Below, piece by piece: positions 43,225-51,480 of a stretch of DNA of 64,000 nucleotides. Numbering within the stretch: position 1 is the first letter of the stretch; each line of letters opens with the position of its first letter. Both the position numbers and the translations under genes were made by a program. The DNA comes from Natronorubrum halalkaliphilum. Lineage in GTDB: Archaea > Halobacteriota > Halobacteria > Halobacteriales > Natrialbaceae. Location: NCBI RefSeq assembly GCF_009834785.1, contig NZ_WUYX01000030.1:1-64000 (forward strand). The letters run 5' to 3'. The notes beneath the pieces were generated by a model. That model was not told the origin of the DNA and made no database searches. It worked only from the letters and a program-made list of their open reading frames with translations.

Positions 43225-44988
43225 ATGAGGCTCGTGTATCGGTTCACTATCGCGTTTCTCATCGTCGTTTTGGTCTCCGGTGCAGTCCTCGCGGTCACGT
43301 TCGATGCACACCGGACCGATGTAGCCGAGAGTGCGACTGCATCGGTCGCTGATCGAGCCCAGCTGTCGGCTTCGGCCATGGACGATCAGATACAGGAGCA
43401 ACAGCAGACTGTACGGGTTGCGGCGACGAACCCCGATCTCACGGCACACGGAACGGAGAATCAGGACCGGGCGCTCGAGGCGTTCATCGAGAGGACGGAG
43501 TTCGACGGCGCGACGGTGGTCAACGAAACGGGAGTCGTGCAGTCGTACGAAACCGCTGATTCGACGAGCGGTTCCGAGGGAATCGTCGGAACAACGTTAG
43601 CGGACCAACAGTACGTCCGCGCTTCGCTCGACGGCGAGCAACATATCAGCGACCCGTTTCACGCGCAGACGGGTAATCTGATCGTCGTAATCAGTACGCC
43701 GCTCGTCGATGACGGTGAGGTTACCGGCTCGATTAACGCGGCCTATCATCTCGAGGACACGGAGCTGTTCGAGTCGCTGGACGGCGACGAAGAACGGGAC
43801 GCGATTACGGTCAAAGCGGGATCCGAGACGGTGTACACGACTGCCGATTCGTTCGACGACACTATCGCCAGGACGGTGGAACTCGAGGCGACTGACCTGG
43901 CGATCACCGCCCACCGCGATCGAACGGCGGTCGACGAACAGATCAACCGCCTCGTCCTCTTTCAGGTCGTCTCCGGAATCGCGTTGCTCGGCTCGATCAC
44001 GGCCTTTGGCGGGTGGGTGTATCGATCGAAAATCCGGCGTATCGGACAACTTACGGAGCGGCTCCAGGCCCTCGAGCGGCGAGAGTACGACTCGAGCCAG
44101 CCGCTGGGGGGCGCGGCCGAGTGGCGCCAAATCGACGGGGCGCTCGAGCAGCTTTCGGAATCGCTTGCCCGGCGTGAACAGATGCTCCTCGTTCTCAACC
44201 GCATCCTGCGACACAACCTTCGGAACGCGCTCAACGTGGTCGTCGGGCGGGCGGGCGACCTCGAGGAACGACTCGACGGAGAGAACCGAGAGTCCGCTCG
44301 CGAAATTCGCGCGGCGACGACGGAACTGCTCGAGTTAGCCGACCGAGCCCGGATGACCGAGGATCTGCTGGATCCGGTCGACAATGAGTCGCCACGGACG
44401 AACCTTGCGGCCGTGGTTCGCGAACGTGTCAGGCTGTTCAGCCACTCACCCGAGGGGGACGACCCCGTCGCGGCGTCGGTGGCCTCCGTCAGGAGTCCGG
44501 AACGGGCTATCGCCGCCTGCGGACCGGAGGTCGCAGTCGCCGTCGACGAACTCCTCGAGAACGTCGCCGTTCACGCCGGGACCGAGCCCACCGTAGCCGT
44601 CGCAGTGGAGGCGGCCGACGACTGCGTTCGAATTGGGGTCGCCGACGACGGTCCCGGGATTCCCCCCGACGAGGCCGCCGTCATCACCGGCGATCGGACG
44701 ATTTCACAGGTCAGCCACACGGGCGGGATCGGGCTGTGGTTGGTTGACTGGATCGTCAGTCGATACGACGGACGACTCCAGATTCAACCAAACGGCTCGA
44801 GTGGCGAGGCGGCGTCAGCGACCCCCGAAGGCGAATCCGAGACGACTGAACGCGGTTCCGGTGTTCCCACCGACGACGCCTCCTGTGACGGAGCGCTCGT
44901 CGTTCTCGAATTCCCCTCGGCTCCAGCCCCTACGGCGAACGCGGATCCCGCGAACGAGGACGCCGACGATGACCGCGAGCCGGCGTGA
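43225..44988 (+). CDS. Membrane sensor histidine kinase inserted between pstA and pstB
   Basis: A 587-residue kinase. Membrane helices at about 8-25 and 243-265 flank an extracellular Cache-like sensor (about 30-240). A short HAMP-like stretch follows. The H-box ILRHNLRNALNVV gives phospho-accepting His330. The ATPase domain has the N-box DELLENVAVHAG and the G1 box VADDGPGIPPDEA. A poorly conserved acidic tail ends the protein. No response regulator is adjacent, as usual for haloarchaeal kinases. Position in the pst region suggests, but does not prove, a phosphate signal. Confidence 0.88.
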   Translation: MRLVYRFTIAFLIVVLVSGAVLAVTFDAHRTDVAESATASVADRAQLSASAMDDQIQEQQQTVRVAATNPDLTAHGTENQDRALEAFIERTEFDGATVVNETGVVQSYETADSTSGSEGIVGTTLADQQYVRASLDGEQHISDPFHAQTGNLIVVISTPLVDDGEVTGSINAAYHLEDTELFESLDGDEERDAITVKAGSETVYTTADSFDDTIARTVELEATDLAITAHRDRTAVDEQINRLVLFQVVSGIALLGSITAFGGWVYRSKIRRIGQLTERLQALERREYDSSQPLGGAAEWRQIDGALEQLSESLARREQMLLVLNRILRHNLRNALNVVVGRAGDLEERLDGENRESAREIRAATTELLELADRARMTEDLLDPVDNESPRTNLAAVVRERVRLFSHSPEGDDPVAASVASVRSPERAIAACGPEVAVAVDELLENVAVHAGTEPTVAVAVEAADDCVRIGVADDGPGIPPDEAAVITGDRTISQVSHTGGIGLWLVDWIVSRYDGRLQIQPNGSSGEAASATPEGESETTERGSGVPTDDASCDGALVVLEFPSAPAPTANADPANEDADDDREPA

Positions 44989-45063
44989 TTCGACTGCGCG
45001 TTGTCCGCGAGTGGTATAGTACTATATAGCGGTATTGAGCCGACAGAAGCCGAACAGAGCGAT

Positions 45064-45080
45064 CATAGTATTGTATTTAG
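45064..45080 (+). promoter_or_regulatory. Promoter of the pstB transcript, matching pstS
   Basis: CATAGTATTGTATTTAG shares 15 of 17 bases with the pstS promoter block at 40102-40118. Its GTATTTAG lies 25-32 nt before the ATG of the 40-codon ORF at 45105, so the transcript should begin at or near that ATG rather than at pstB itself. Confidence 0.55.
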
Positions 45081-45104
45081 GCGGTCGGCGGATCGTCCGT
45101 AGTA

Positions 45105-45227
45105 ATGACAACTGCGAGTGGATCGGAGCGCCAACGGGGGTCAATCGAGGGTGTCGTGTCGGCCGTCTCGAACTCCATTCCGCAACAGGTAACTGCCTCA
45201 GACCCAAGGTGTAACTACCTCATATGA
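45105..45227 (+). CDS. Short ORF (40 aa) translationally coupled to pstB
   Basis: An ORF of 40 codons starting [18 protein letters not shown] ends in a TGA (45225-45227) that overlaps the pstB ATG (45224-45226). A TATA box lies at the correct distance for a leaderless mRNA starting here. The peptide has no recognisable domain. It could be a leader ORF that couples ribosome loading to pstB, or a remnant of an earlier gene. Codon usage is only moderately typical, so it could also be untranslated. Confidence 0.4.
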   Translation: MTTASGSERQRGSIEGVVSAVSNSIPQQVTASDPRCNYLI

Positions 45228-46078
45228 CCGCGAACGGATCCCAGACCGTGTCGACGGCCGACTCGAGCGGCGCTCGTTCGGACGCCGCGATGACCGATAA
45301 CGCGCCGCTTGGCTCGCCGCGCGTCGACGATGCCGTCATCGAATCTCGCGATCTCGATGTGTTCTACGGCGACGACCAGGCGCTTCACGGGATCAATATG
45401 GACATCCCCGAGCACAAGGTGACCGCCCTCATCGGTCCGTCGGGGTGTGGAAAGTCGACGTTCCTGCGCTCGATCAACCGGATGAACGATCTCATCGACA
45501 TCGCCCGCGTCGATGGCGATCTCTACTTCCACGGCAAGAACATCTACGACGACGACGTCGATCCCGTCGCCCTGCGCCGGAAGATCGGCATGGTGTTCCA
45601 GAAGCCGAACCCCTTCCCGAAGAGCATCTTCGACAACGTCGCCTACGGACTGCGGGTCCAGGGCAAAGACGACGACGTCGAAGAACAGGTCCACACCGCA
45701 CTCGAACGGGCCGCTATCCTCGACGAAGTGGAGGATCAACTCGACTCGAGCGGACTCGATCTCTCGGGGGGTCAACAACAGCGCCTCTGTATCGCTCGCG
45801 CGATCGCCCCGGATCCGGAAGTCATTCTGATGGACGAACCGGCATCGGCGCTCGATCCCGTCGCGACGTCGAAGATCGAGGATCTGGTCGAAGAACTCGC
45901 CGAGGAGTACACGGTCATCATCGTCACCCACAATATGCAACAGGCTGCCCGCATCTCGGACAAGACCGCGGTCTTCCTCACCGGCGGTCACCTCGTCGAG
46001 TTCGACGACACGAGCAAGATCTTCGAGAACCCCGAAAGCGACCGCGTCGAGGATTACATTACGGGCAAATTCGGATAA
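45224..46078 (+). CDS. pstB: Phosphate ABC transporter ATP-binding protein PstB
   Basis: The ATPase that drives phosphate import through PstCA. The 284-residue protein has Walker [10 protein letters not shown] (71-79), the Q loop [15 protein letters not shown], the signature [14 protein letters not shown], Walker [14 protein letters not shown] and the H-loop [14 protein letters not shown]. About 40 N-terminal residues before [13 protein letters not shown] are a low-complexity extension; an internal start at Met23 is possible. It lies 2.2 kb from pstA, behind a kinase gene and its own promoter. Confidence 0.94.
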   Translation: MTANGSQTVSTADSSGARSDAAMTDNAPLGSPRVDDAVIESRDLDVFYGDDQALHGINMDIPEHKVTALIGPSGCGKSTFLRSINRMNDLIDIARVDGDLYFHGKNIYDDDVDPVALRRKIGMVFQKPNPFPKSIFDNVAYGLRVQGKDDDVEEQVHTALERAAILDEVEDQLDSSGLDLSGGQQQRLCIARAIAPDPEVILMDEPASALDPVATSKIEDLVEELAEEYTVIIVTHNMQQAARISDKTAVFLTGGHLVEFDDTSKIFENPESDRVEDYITGKFG

Positions 46079-46217
46079 CGCCGACGGGTACGAACGACGC
46101 CCTCGAGTAACTCCGCGCAGTGTGAATTGTCTCCCGTTCCGCTATGGTGTCCGCATACCGAGGTGTGCGTTTCCGAGTACCAAAAAGTATTACCGGTGGA
46201 CCTCACGAGTAGGTGGC

Positions 46218-48116
46218 ATGAACGACCCGATTCGGGTCCTGCATGTCGACGACGAAGCCGGCTTCACCGATCTTGCCGCTACCTTTCTCGAGCGCGCGGA
46301 CGATCGGATCACCGTCGAGACTGCAACCGACGCCGGTGACGGACTGAAGTATCTCCACGATCACACCGTCGACTGTATCGTTTCGGACTACGATATGCAG
46401 GAGCGGAACGGGATCGAATTTCTCGGCGACGTTCGGGCGGAGTATCCGGATCTGCCGTTTATTCTCTTTACCGGAAAGGGAAGCGAGGAGATCGCGAGTC
46501 GGGCGATCTCGGCCGGCGTTACCGACTACCTTCAGAAAGAAGTCGGCACCGGACAGTACGACGTTCTCGCCAATCGGATCACGAACGCAGTCGAACAGCG
46601 CCGGACCGAGCGAAACGCAAACCGACTCCGCCAACGGCTCCAGGAACTGACCGAAAACCTTCACGACTGTGTCTGGCTGTTCGACCGCGAGTGGGAGGAG
46701 ACGCTGTTCATCTCCGGCTACGAGCAGGTCTGGGGTCGTCCCGTCGACGCGGTCGAGAACGATCCCCGCGATTTCCTGAACGGCGTGTATCCAGCCGATC
46801 GAGAGACCGTCAGCGGAGCGATGGACCGACTTTCCGATGGCATTTCCGTCGACCTCGAGTATCGTATCTGCAGAGACGACGGACCGCGGTGGGTCTGGAC
46901 GAAAGGCGAACCGATCGTCGACCGGGACGGGAACGTCGTTCGGATCGCCGGATTCACCCGCGAGATCACCGAGCGCAAGGAACGCGAACAGACGCTCTCG
47001 GCACTGCACACCGCGGCCAGGGAGATCGGCGGCGCGGACGAGTCCGCGGCCGTCTACGAGACGCTCACCGAGACCGCCGAGCGAATTCTCGAGTTCGATC
47101 TCGTCGCCGTCGATGTCGAAGACGACGGTTACCTGATTCAGGAGGCCTGGACGCTCGACGTCGAGGACAGGGCCTACCACGACCGGACCTCCCTCGAGAC
47201 GGGCGACACGTTCGCCGCTCGGTCCTACAATCGCCAGGAGACGATCGTCGTCGATGACCTCCGGGAGTGCGAGATCACGCCTGCCGATCCGGAGTACCGG
47301 TCGGCAGTAACGGTCCCCATCGGGGAGTTCGGGACGTTTCAGGCGGTCGCCAGCGAGGTCGACGCGTTCGATCAGCACGATCGCGAGTTCGCCGAACTTC
47401 TCGTCGGGCACGCGCGGGTAAAGCTCGCCCAACTGCAGGACAAGCGGGCCCTACAGAACCGGACCGAGCAGCTGGAACGACAGAACGAGCGCCTCGACGA
47501 GTTCGTCAAGGTCGTCTCTCACGACCTCCGTAACCCCGTGACCGTCGCGAAAGGGAATCTGGACCTGGTCCGCGATGAGCACGATAGTGAGTCCCTCGAG
47601 GACGCCGCGTGGGCCGTCGATCGGATCGACGCGTTGATCGACGACCTGCTGACCCTCGCCCGAGAAGGCGAGGAGGTCGGGTCGCTCGACCCGGTCGATC
47701 TCGGAACGCTGAGCGAACGGTGCTGGCGGAGCGTCGCCACGGGCGAAGCGACGCTCGAAGTCGCTATCGAAACCGACAGCGAACGGGTGATCGAGGCCCA
47801 CGAGAGCCGACTCCAGCAACTTCTCGAGAACCTCGTTCGAAACGCGATCGATCACGGGGGGCCGAACGTGACGATAACCGTCGGCCGTCTCGAGGACGGC
47901 GACGGGTTCTACGTGGCCGACGACGGCGCGGGGATCCCCGAAGCGAACCGCGACGACGTGTTCGAGATCGGCTATTCGACCTCGAACGACGGGGCGGGGT
48001 TCGGGCTGAACATCGTCAAACAGATCGTCGATGCACATGGCTGGACCATCGACGTCACTGACGGGTCCGATGGCGGCACGCGGTTCGAGATTAGGGGCGT
48101 GAACTTCGTTCGGTAG
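46218..48116 (+). CDS. Hybrid signalling kinase (REC-PAS-GAF-HisKA-HATPase)
   Basis: A 632-residue soluble protein. The receiver domain (1-120) has Asp11-Asp12, phospho-acceptor Asp57 and Lys86. A PAS domain (about 140-255) ends in FTREITERKE, then a GAF domain runs to about 405. The H-box VVSHDLRNPVTV gives His435; the ATPase part has ENLVRNAIDHGG and VADDGAGIPEANRDDVFEIGYS. The start at 46218 is just before the receiver's first strand. Such REC-first kinases are common in haloarchaea. It lies 140 nt after pstB. Confidence 0.9.
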   Translation: MNDPIRVLHVDDEAGFTDLAATFLERADDRITVETATDAGDGLKYLHDHTVDCIVSDYDMQERNGIEFLGDVRAEYPDLPFILFTGKGSEEIASRAISAGVTDYLQKEVGTGQYDVLANRITNAVEQRRTERNANRLRQRLQELTENLHDCVWLFDREWEETLFISGYEQVWGRPVDAVENDPRDFLNGVYPADRETVSGAMDRLSDGISVDLEYRICRDDGPRWVWTKGEPIVDRDGNVVRIAGFTREITERKEREQTLSALHTAAREIGGADESAAVYETLTETAERILEFDLVAVDVEDDGYLIQEAWTLDVEDRAYHDRTSLETGDTFAARSYNRQETIVVDDLRECEITPADPEYRSAVTVPIGEFGTFQAVASEVDAFDQHDREFAELLVGHARVKLAQLQDKRALQNRTEQLERQNERLDEFVKVVSHDLRNPVTVAKGNLDLVRDEHDSESLEDAAWAVDRIDALIDDLLTLAREGEEVGSLDPVDLGTLSERCWRSVATGEATLEVAIETDSERVIEAHESRLQQLLENLVRNAIDHGGPNVTITVGRLEDGDGFYVADDGAGIPEANRDDVFEIGYSTSNDGAGFGLNIVKQIVDAHGWTIDVTDGSDGGTRFEIRGVNFVR

Positions 48117-48159
48117 TCGGTCGTCTCCGCCCCGATCGATACTGGACCGGTTTTCGCCC

Positions 48160-48951
48160 TCAGACCGGTCCCATCGACCCCATCAGGAGAAACAGAACGA
48201 CGTACCCGATCGCGAGGAGCGTCAGCCAGCGCATCCCGCGGTGGTTGAGCAGAAACCGGAGCGGCGTATCGTCGACGACTCGTTCGCGGGGACCGCGTGG
48301 CTCCCGGCGAACCGCGACCGGCGACGGTGCAAAGACGCTCGGCCGCACCGGCGCGTCGAGTCGCCGGGCCGAGAGTTCGTGGATCGGAACCCGATGGTTG
48401 CCGGTCAACGAGTCGCGGTCGCAGGCAGGGACGTGCTCGAGGACGAACCCGGCACACGGTTTACAGAGCGTGAGGTGGTCCACGGACGACTCGCGCGCTG
48501 TCGAATTCGTTCCCGCGGTCGAGGGCACGTCCATCCAGGCGACGAGTTCGGCCGGTTCGAACTCGCCACCACACCGGCTACAACACCCGTCCGACGGCTC
48601 GCGCATTCGCGCGACGGGATCGGGGGCATCCGGCCTGGGAAAGAGCGCAGCGTCGTCGCGAACGTCGTCGAAGGAGCTGTTTGACTGATGGATAACGCCG
48701 TGACAGGGTCGACAGACCGTAATGAGGTTCTCGAGGTCGTCCGGTCCGCCGGCGGATCGAGGCACGATGTGGTGGGCCTGAAGCGTTCGATCGTCGGCTC
48801 CGCAGCGCCGGCACGCGTAGCCGTCCCGGCACAGGGTCTTTCGGCGGAGTTCGTCCCAGCCCTCGCCGTAGCCTCGAGTATCGACCCGATCGCCGGCGTC
48901 GGCTCCGGTCCCCATCGGTCGGGTGTGCGGTCGCCAGAAGAATAGCTCCAT
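48160..48951 (-). CDS. HNH endonuclease-domain protein with C-terminal membrane anchor
   Basis: About 263 residues. The HNH zinc domain spans roughly 33-90: CRRC (Cys47, Cys50), LQAHHIVPRSAGG (His60-His61), LENLITVCRPCH (Asn75, Cys80, Cys83, His84). A second zinc-type pair follows (CCSRCGGEF and CKPC). The extreme C-terminus has one hydrophobic helix (RWLTLLAIGYVVLFLLMGSM). The start is uncertain: ATG at 48951 or 48915. HNH proteins act in restriction, homing or repair; the membrane anchor is unusual and might point to DNA uptake or defence (inference). Confidence 0.8.
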   Translation of the reverse strand: MELFFWRPHTRPMGTGADAGDRVDTRGYGEGWDELRRKTLCRDGYACRRCGADDRTLQAHHIVPRSAGGPDDLENLITVCRPCHGVIHQSNSSFDDVRDDAALFPRPDAPDPVARMREPSDGCCSRCGGEFEPAELVAWMDVPSTAGTNSTARESSVDHLTLCKPCAGFVLEHVPACDRDSLTGNHRVPIHELSARRLDAPVRPSVFAPSPVAVRREPRGPRERVVDDTPLRFLLNHRGMRWLTLLAIGYVVLFLLMGSMGPV

Positions 48952-48979
48952 CGGCGGGCCGGCACTGCGCCGCCGTCCG

Positions 48980-49105
48980 ATCAGTCCTTGGCCGCGGAGA
49001 GATGACCAGGGCGAAGAACCAGGTGTACACTTCCGCAGGTGATGATCCGGAAGACGCTGGTGAACGCGACGAGTCCCGCCGCGTACTCGCTCGAGCCGTC
49101 CACGA
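48980..49105 (-). pseudogene. Possible gene remnant with a frameshift
   Basis: On the minus strand, one frame reads DFVDGSSEYAAGLVAFTSV then FRIIT with strong G/C third positions; just after this the bias drops, and a second frame takes over as AEVYTWFFALVISPR with the same bias. Joined, they would encode the C-terminus of a membrane protein. The fragment begins directly beside P1 copy D (49115). Short length makes this tentative. Confidence 0.3.
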
Positions 49106-49114
49106 AGTCGCTTC

Positions 49115-49195
49115 ATACGGTTTATTGTAAGTCATTCCGGCGCAACCACCGCCCGGGTCGCGGTTGCGCCGGTAAATAGTTACAGTAATCCGTAT
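49115..49195. repeat. Palindromic element P1, copy D (81 nt) with different inner stem
   Basis: The outer arms ATACGGTTTATTGTAA and TTACAGTAATCCGTAT match the P1 ends. The inner arms are CCGGCGCAACC (49137-49147) and GGTTGCGCCGG (49162-49172), perfectly complementary but unrelated in sequence to the inner arms of copies A and B. This copy lies between divergent genes, so its purpose cannot be termination alone. Confidence 0.8.
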
Positions 49196-49242
49196 CGGAC
49201 CAACATCATCGCGATACAGCGGACCGTTCCGATGAGCATAAG

Positions 49243-49250
49243 CTATATCT
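49243..49250 (+). promoter_or_regulatory. TATA box of phoU
   Basis: CTATATCT lies 24-31 nt before the ATG at 49274, giving a leaderless or nearly leaderless phoU transcript separate from the pstB region. Confidence 0.5.
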
Positions 49251-49273
49251 TCGCCCGGAAAGGTGCGTGAATC

Positions 49274-49945
49274 ATGGCCAGAAAATCGTATCAGGAGAAA
49301 CTCGCGGAACTCCGCGAGGATATCCTCTACATGAGCGAAGTCGTCATGGAGCGACTTCGAATGGGGCTCGACGCGCTCGAGCAGAAAGACGACGCGCTCG
49401 CCCGCGAAGTGATCGAGGGCGACGGCGAGATCAATCGGATGTATCTGGATCTGGAGCAGGACTGTATCGACTTACTGGCGCTCCAGCAACCGGTCGCGAG
49501 CGATCTCCGGTTTATCGCGGCCTCGTTCAAGATCATCACCGACCTCGAGCGGATCGCCGACCTCGCGGTCAACCTCGGGGAGTACACGCTCGACGCCGAA
49601 GAAAACCTCTTTCCCGACGTCGACGTCCAGGAGATGGGCGAGTTGACCCTCGAGATGATCGAGGATGCGATGATCGCGTACGATACGGAAGACGTCGACC
49701 AGTGTCGAGAGCTCGCCGCCCGCGACGACGACCTCGACCACTTCGCCGAACGGGCGAGCGAGATCGTCGTTCGGGACCTGATCGAGCGCGAACTCGACGC
49801 CCCCGAAGAGGTCGAGCTACTCCTGCAGGACGTCTCGAGGCTCCTGCTGACGATTCGGGATCTCGAGCGCGTCGGCGATCACGCGGTCAACATCGCTGCA
49901 CGGACGCTGTACATGGTGGAAAACGACGACGAACTGATCTACTAA
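49274..49945 (+). CDS. phoU: Phosphate-signalling accessory protein PhoU
   Basis: A 223-residue all-helical PhoU with two three-helix bundles. The repeated metal-binding motif is visible twice: DLERIADLAVNLGEY near 94-108 and DLERVGDHAVNIAARTLY near the C-terminus. PhoU links PstSCAB to phosphate signalling and restrains uptake. It lies beyond an HNH gene and a P1 repeat, so the pst-phoU operon layout has been spread out. A second PhoU-type protein with an AbrB domain is at 38945. Confidence 0.94.
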   Translation: MARKSYQEKLAELREDILYMSEVVMERLRMGLDALEQKDDALAREVIEGDGEINRMYLDLEQDCIDLLALQQPVASDLRFIAASFKIITDLERIADLAVNLGEYTLDAEENLFPDVDVQEMGELTLEMIEDAMIAYDTEDVDQCRELAARDDDLDHFAERASEIVVRDLIERELDAPEEVELLLQDVSRLLLTIRDLERVGDHAVNIAARTLYMVENDDELIY

Positions 49946-49996
49946 CGACGGACGAGAACTCCGCGTTCCGTTTTGCACCGGTCGGTCGCGTTCCGC

Positions 49997-50308
49997 TCAC
50001 TCCTCGGCCGTGAGTTCGATTCGTCCCGTCGTATCGATCCTGACGTGACGATCCGCGTACTCGAAGGTTACAGCACCGGTAGATCGGTCGTGGGTTCCCG
50101 ACGAGTCGAAGAGCGCGTCCAGTGCGGAGGGATCGATCGCGTTGTACAGCGGGTCGAGTTCGTCCGCGACGGCCGTTAGATCGTCCGCCTCGGACTGCAT
50201 CGCGATCGCGGTGATGACCGCTTCGCTGGGCGGCTGGTCGGGTTCGGCCTGATAGACGAATCGATCGTGCTCGCTCGGCGAGTCTGTGGTGGACTGGCCA
50301 GAAGTCAT
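49997..50308 (-). CDS. HalOD1 output-domain protein
   Basis: A 103-residue protein with the HalOD1 pattern: an acidic N-terminus, AVITAIAMQSEADDLTAVADELDPLYNAIDPSALDALF, then a short beta-rich end with FEYADRHVRI. HalOD1 is a haloarchaeal domain often found alone or fused to signalling proteins and thought to act as an output module; its mechanism is unknown. It is probably co-oriented with the downstream Bat-type regulators. The ATG at 50308 is preferred over 50347. Confidence 0.8.
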   Translation of the reverse strand: MTSGQSTTDSPSEHDRFVYQAEPDQPPSEAVITAIAMQSEADDLTAVADELDPLYNAIDPSALDALFDSSGTHDRSTGAVTFEYADRHVRIDTTGRIELTAEE

Positions 50309-50362
50309 AGTCAGACGAAGGCCACAACGGGAGGAAAGGAACCGCATTGATTGCCCAACCTT

Positions 50363-51004
50363 TCAAGAGGGGTCGTCTACGAGAGTGTGCCGAAGGAGAT
50401 TGGCCTGCCCACGACGAAGGCGGGCGGACAGCGCCTGATCGGAGATCTCGAACTCCTCGGCGAGCGTCGAGAGCGTCGTTCCCCGCGGAACCTCGAAGTA
50501 ACCTTCGTCGAAGGCCGACAGCAGCGCCTCCTGCTGGCGGTCCGTGACCCCGTACTGATCGCCCTCCGTTTCGTACTCGTGATACAGCCGGCGGAGGTGG
50601 AAGCCGACGCCCTTCTCGAGACACCGATCGCGATAGGCGTACAGCGATTCGCGCGACGGTACCCGTGCTCGAACGAGCGTTTCGGTCGTGACGACGATCT
50701 CGAGGATCGTGACGTCGTGTTCGGCGGCGACGGGGTAGGTGAGCCGGTCGGCCGCCCGATCGGACAGGACGACGCTGTACAGCTGTCGATCGGCCACCTC
50801 GTCGAGAACGGTGTACGTCGCGATGCTCGAATCGTCGGCGAGTGCGGCATCGAACGGCTCGAATCCGTCGGCGAACGCCCAGAAGAGCAGTTTCGCCTCG
50901 TCGGACTCGGTCCTGTACACCTCCTCGAGTTCGATCCTGCGGATCGCCTCGGCGGCGGTCTGCAAGATCGGGGTCCGCAACTCGAACTCGACGATGAGCG
51001 CCAC
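50363..51004 (-). CDS. Bat-type HTH-10 transcription regulator
   Basis: A 213-residue regulator. Its last 55 residues form the bacterio-opsin activator HTH_10 domain (GVTDRQQEALLSAFDEGYFEVPRG, then STLAEEFEISDQALSARLRRG). The N-terminal 150 residues resemble the Bat-associated sensor region (VEFELRTPILQTAAEAI). Such proteins are numerous in haloarchaea and control nearby genes; the etf-fix operon upstream on the same strand is a candidate target. It begins 97 nt downstream of the 51101-51478 gene. Confidence 0.9.
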   Translation of the reverse strand: MALIVEFELRTPILQTAAEAIRRIELEEVYRTESDEAKLLFWAFADGFEPFDAALADDSSIATYTVLDEVADRQLYSVVLSDRAADRLTYPVAAEHDVTILEIVVTTETLVRARVPSRESLYAYRDRCLEKGVGFHLRRLYHEYETEGDQYGVTDRQQEALLSAFDEGYFEVPRGTTLSTLAEEFEISDQALSARLRRGQANLLRHTLVDDPS

Positions 51005-51100
51005 GGGTACGAGTATCTACTCGTCCAACCGCAATTATTGTTATCACATGTCACTAAGCGGTTGTGTTACACGCTCGAGTGCGAAAGGGTGCGAGTCGGT

Positions 51101-51478
51101 TCACTCGACCCGCTCGCGATCCCGGGGCGGGACCCCGGTAAGCAACTGCCCGACGTCGTCGACGTTCCGCGTCTGAACGAGCAGTTCTGCGGCTTCGCGA
51201 ACCGTAAACTCGGCGTCGAACTCCACGCCGTAACAGCGGGTGTAACACTCGAGCCAGCAGTTCATCGCGCGCCGTAAGGCGGCGAGTTCGGGCGGCGAAA
51301 ACGGGACCATTCGGCCGCCGGTACGAGCCTCGACGTAGAGCCAGATAGCCTGGCCTGCACCCTCGCGGAGATACGTCTCGGCGTCGGCTTCGGCCCCGCC
51401 AGCAGCCTCGTCGACGGCCGCTCGGTCGCGTTCCGCCCGCCGCTCGAGGGCGGCGATTCGCGATCCGTACCGGCTCAC
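51101..51478 (-). CDS. Hypothetical protein at the end of the etf-fix operon
   Basis: A 125-residue protein with a GTG start 2 nt after the fixC stop. The N-terminus is a likely coiled coil (SRYGSRIAALERRAERDRAA), and the C-terminal half has several Cys residues (NCWLECYTRCYG) and the sequence EARTGGRMVPFSPPELAALRRAM. I do not recognise a family. Tight spacing suggests it works with the ETF:quinone oxidoreductase system. Confidence 0.75.
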   Translation of the reverse strand: MSRYGSRIAALERRAERDRAAVDEAAGGAEADAETYLREGAGQAIWLYVEARTGGRMVPFSPPELAALRRAMNCWLECYTRCYGVEFDAEFTVREAAELLVQTRNVDDVGQLLTGVPPRDRERVE

Positions 51479-51480
51479 GA

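Noticed and set aside
46122-46217. N-terminal extension of the hybrid kinase
   Set aside because: The 32 extra codons lack family similarity and precede the canonical start of the receiver domain.
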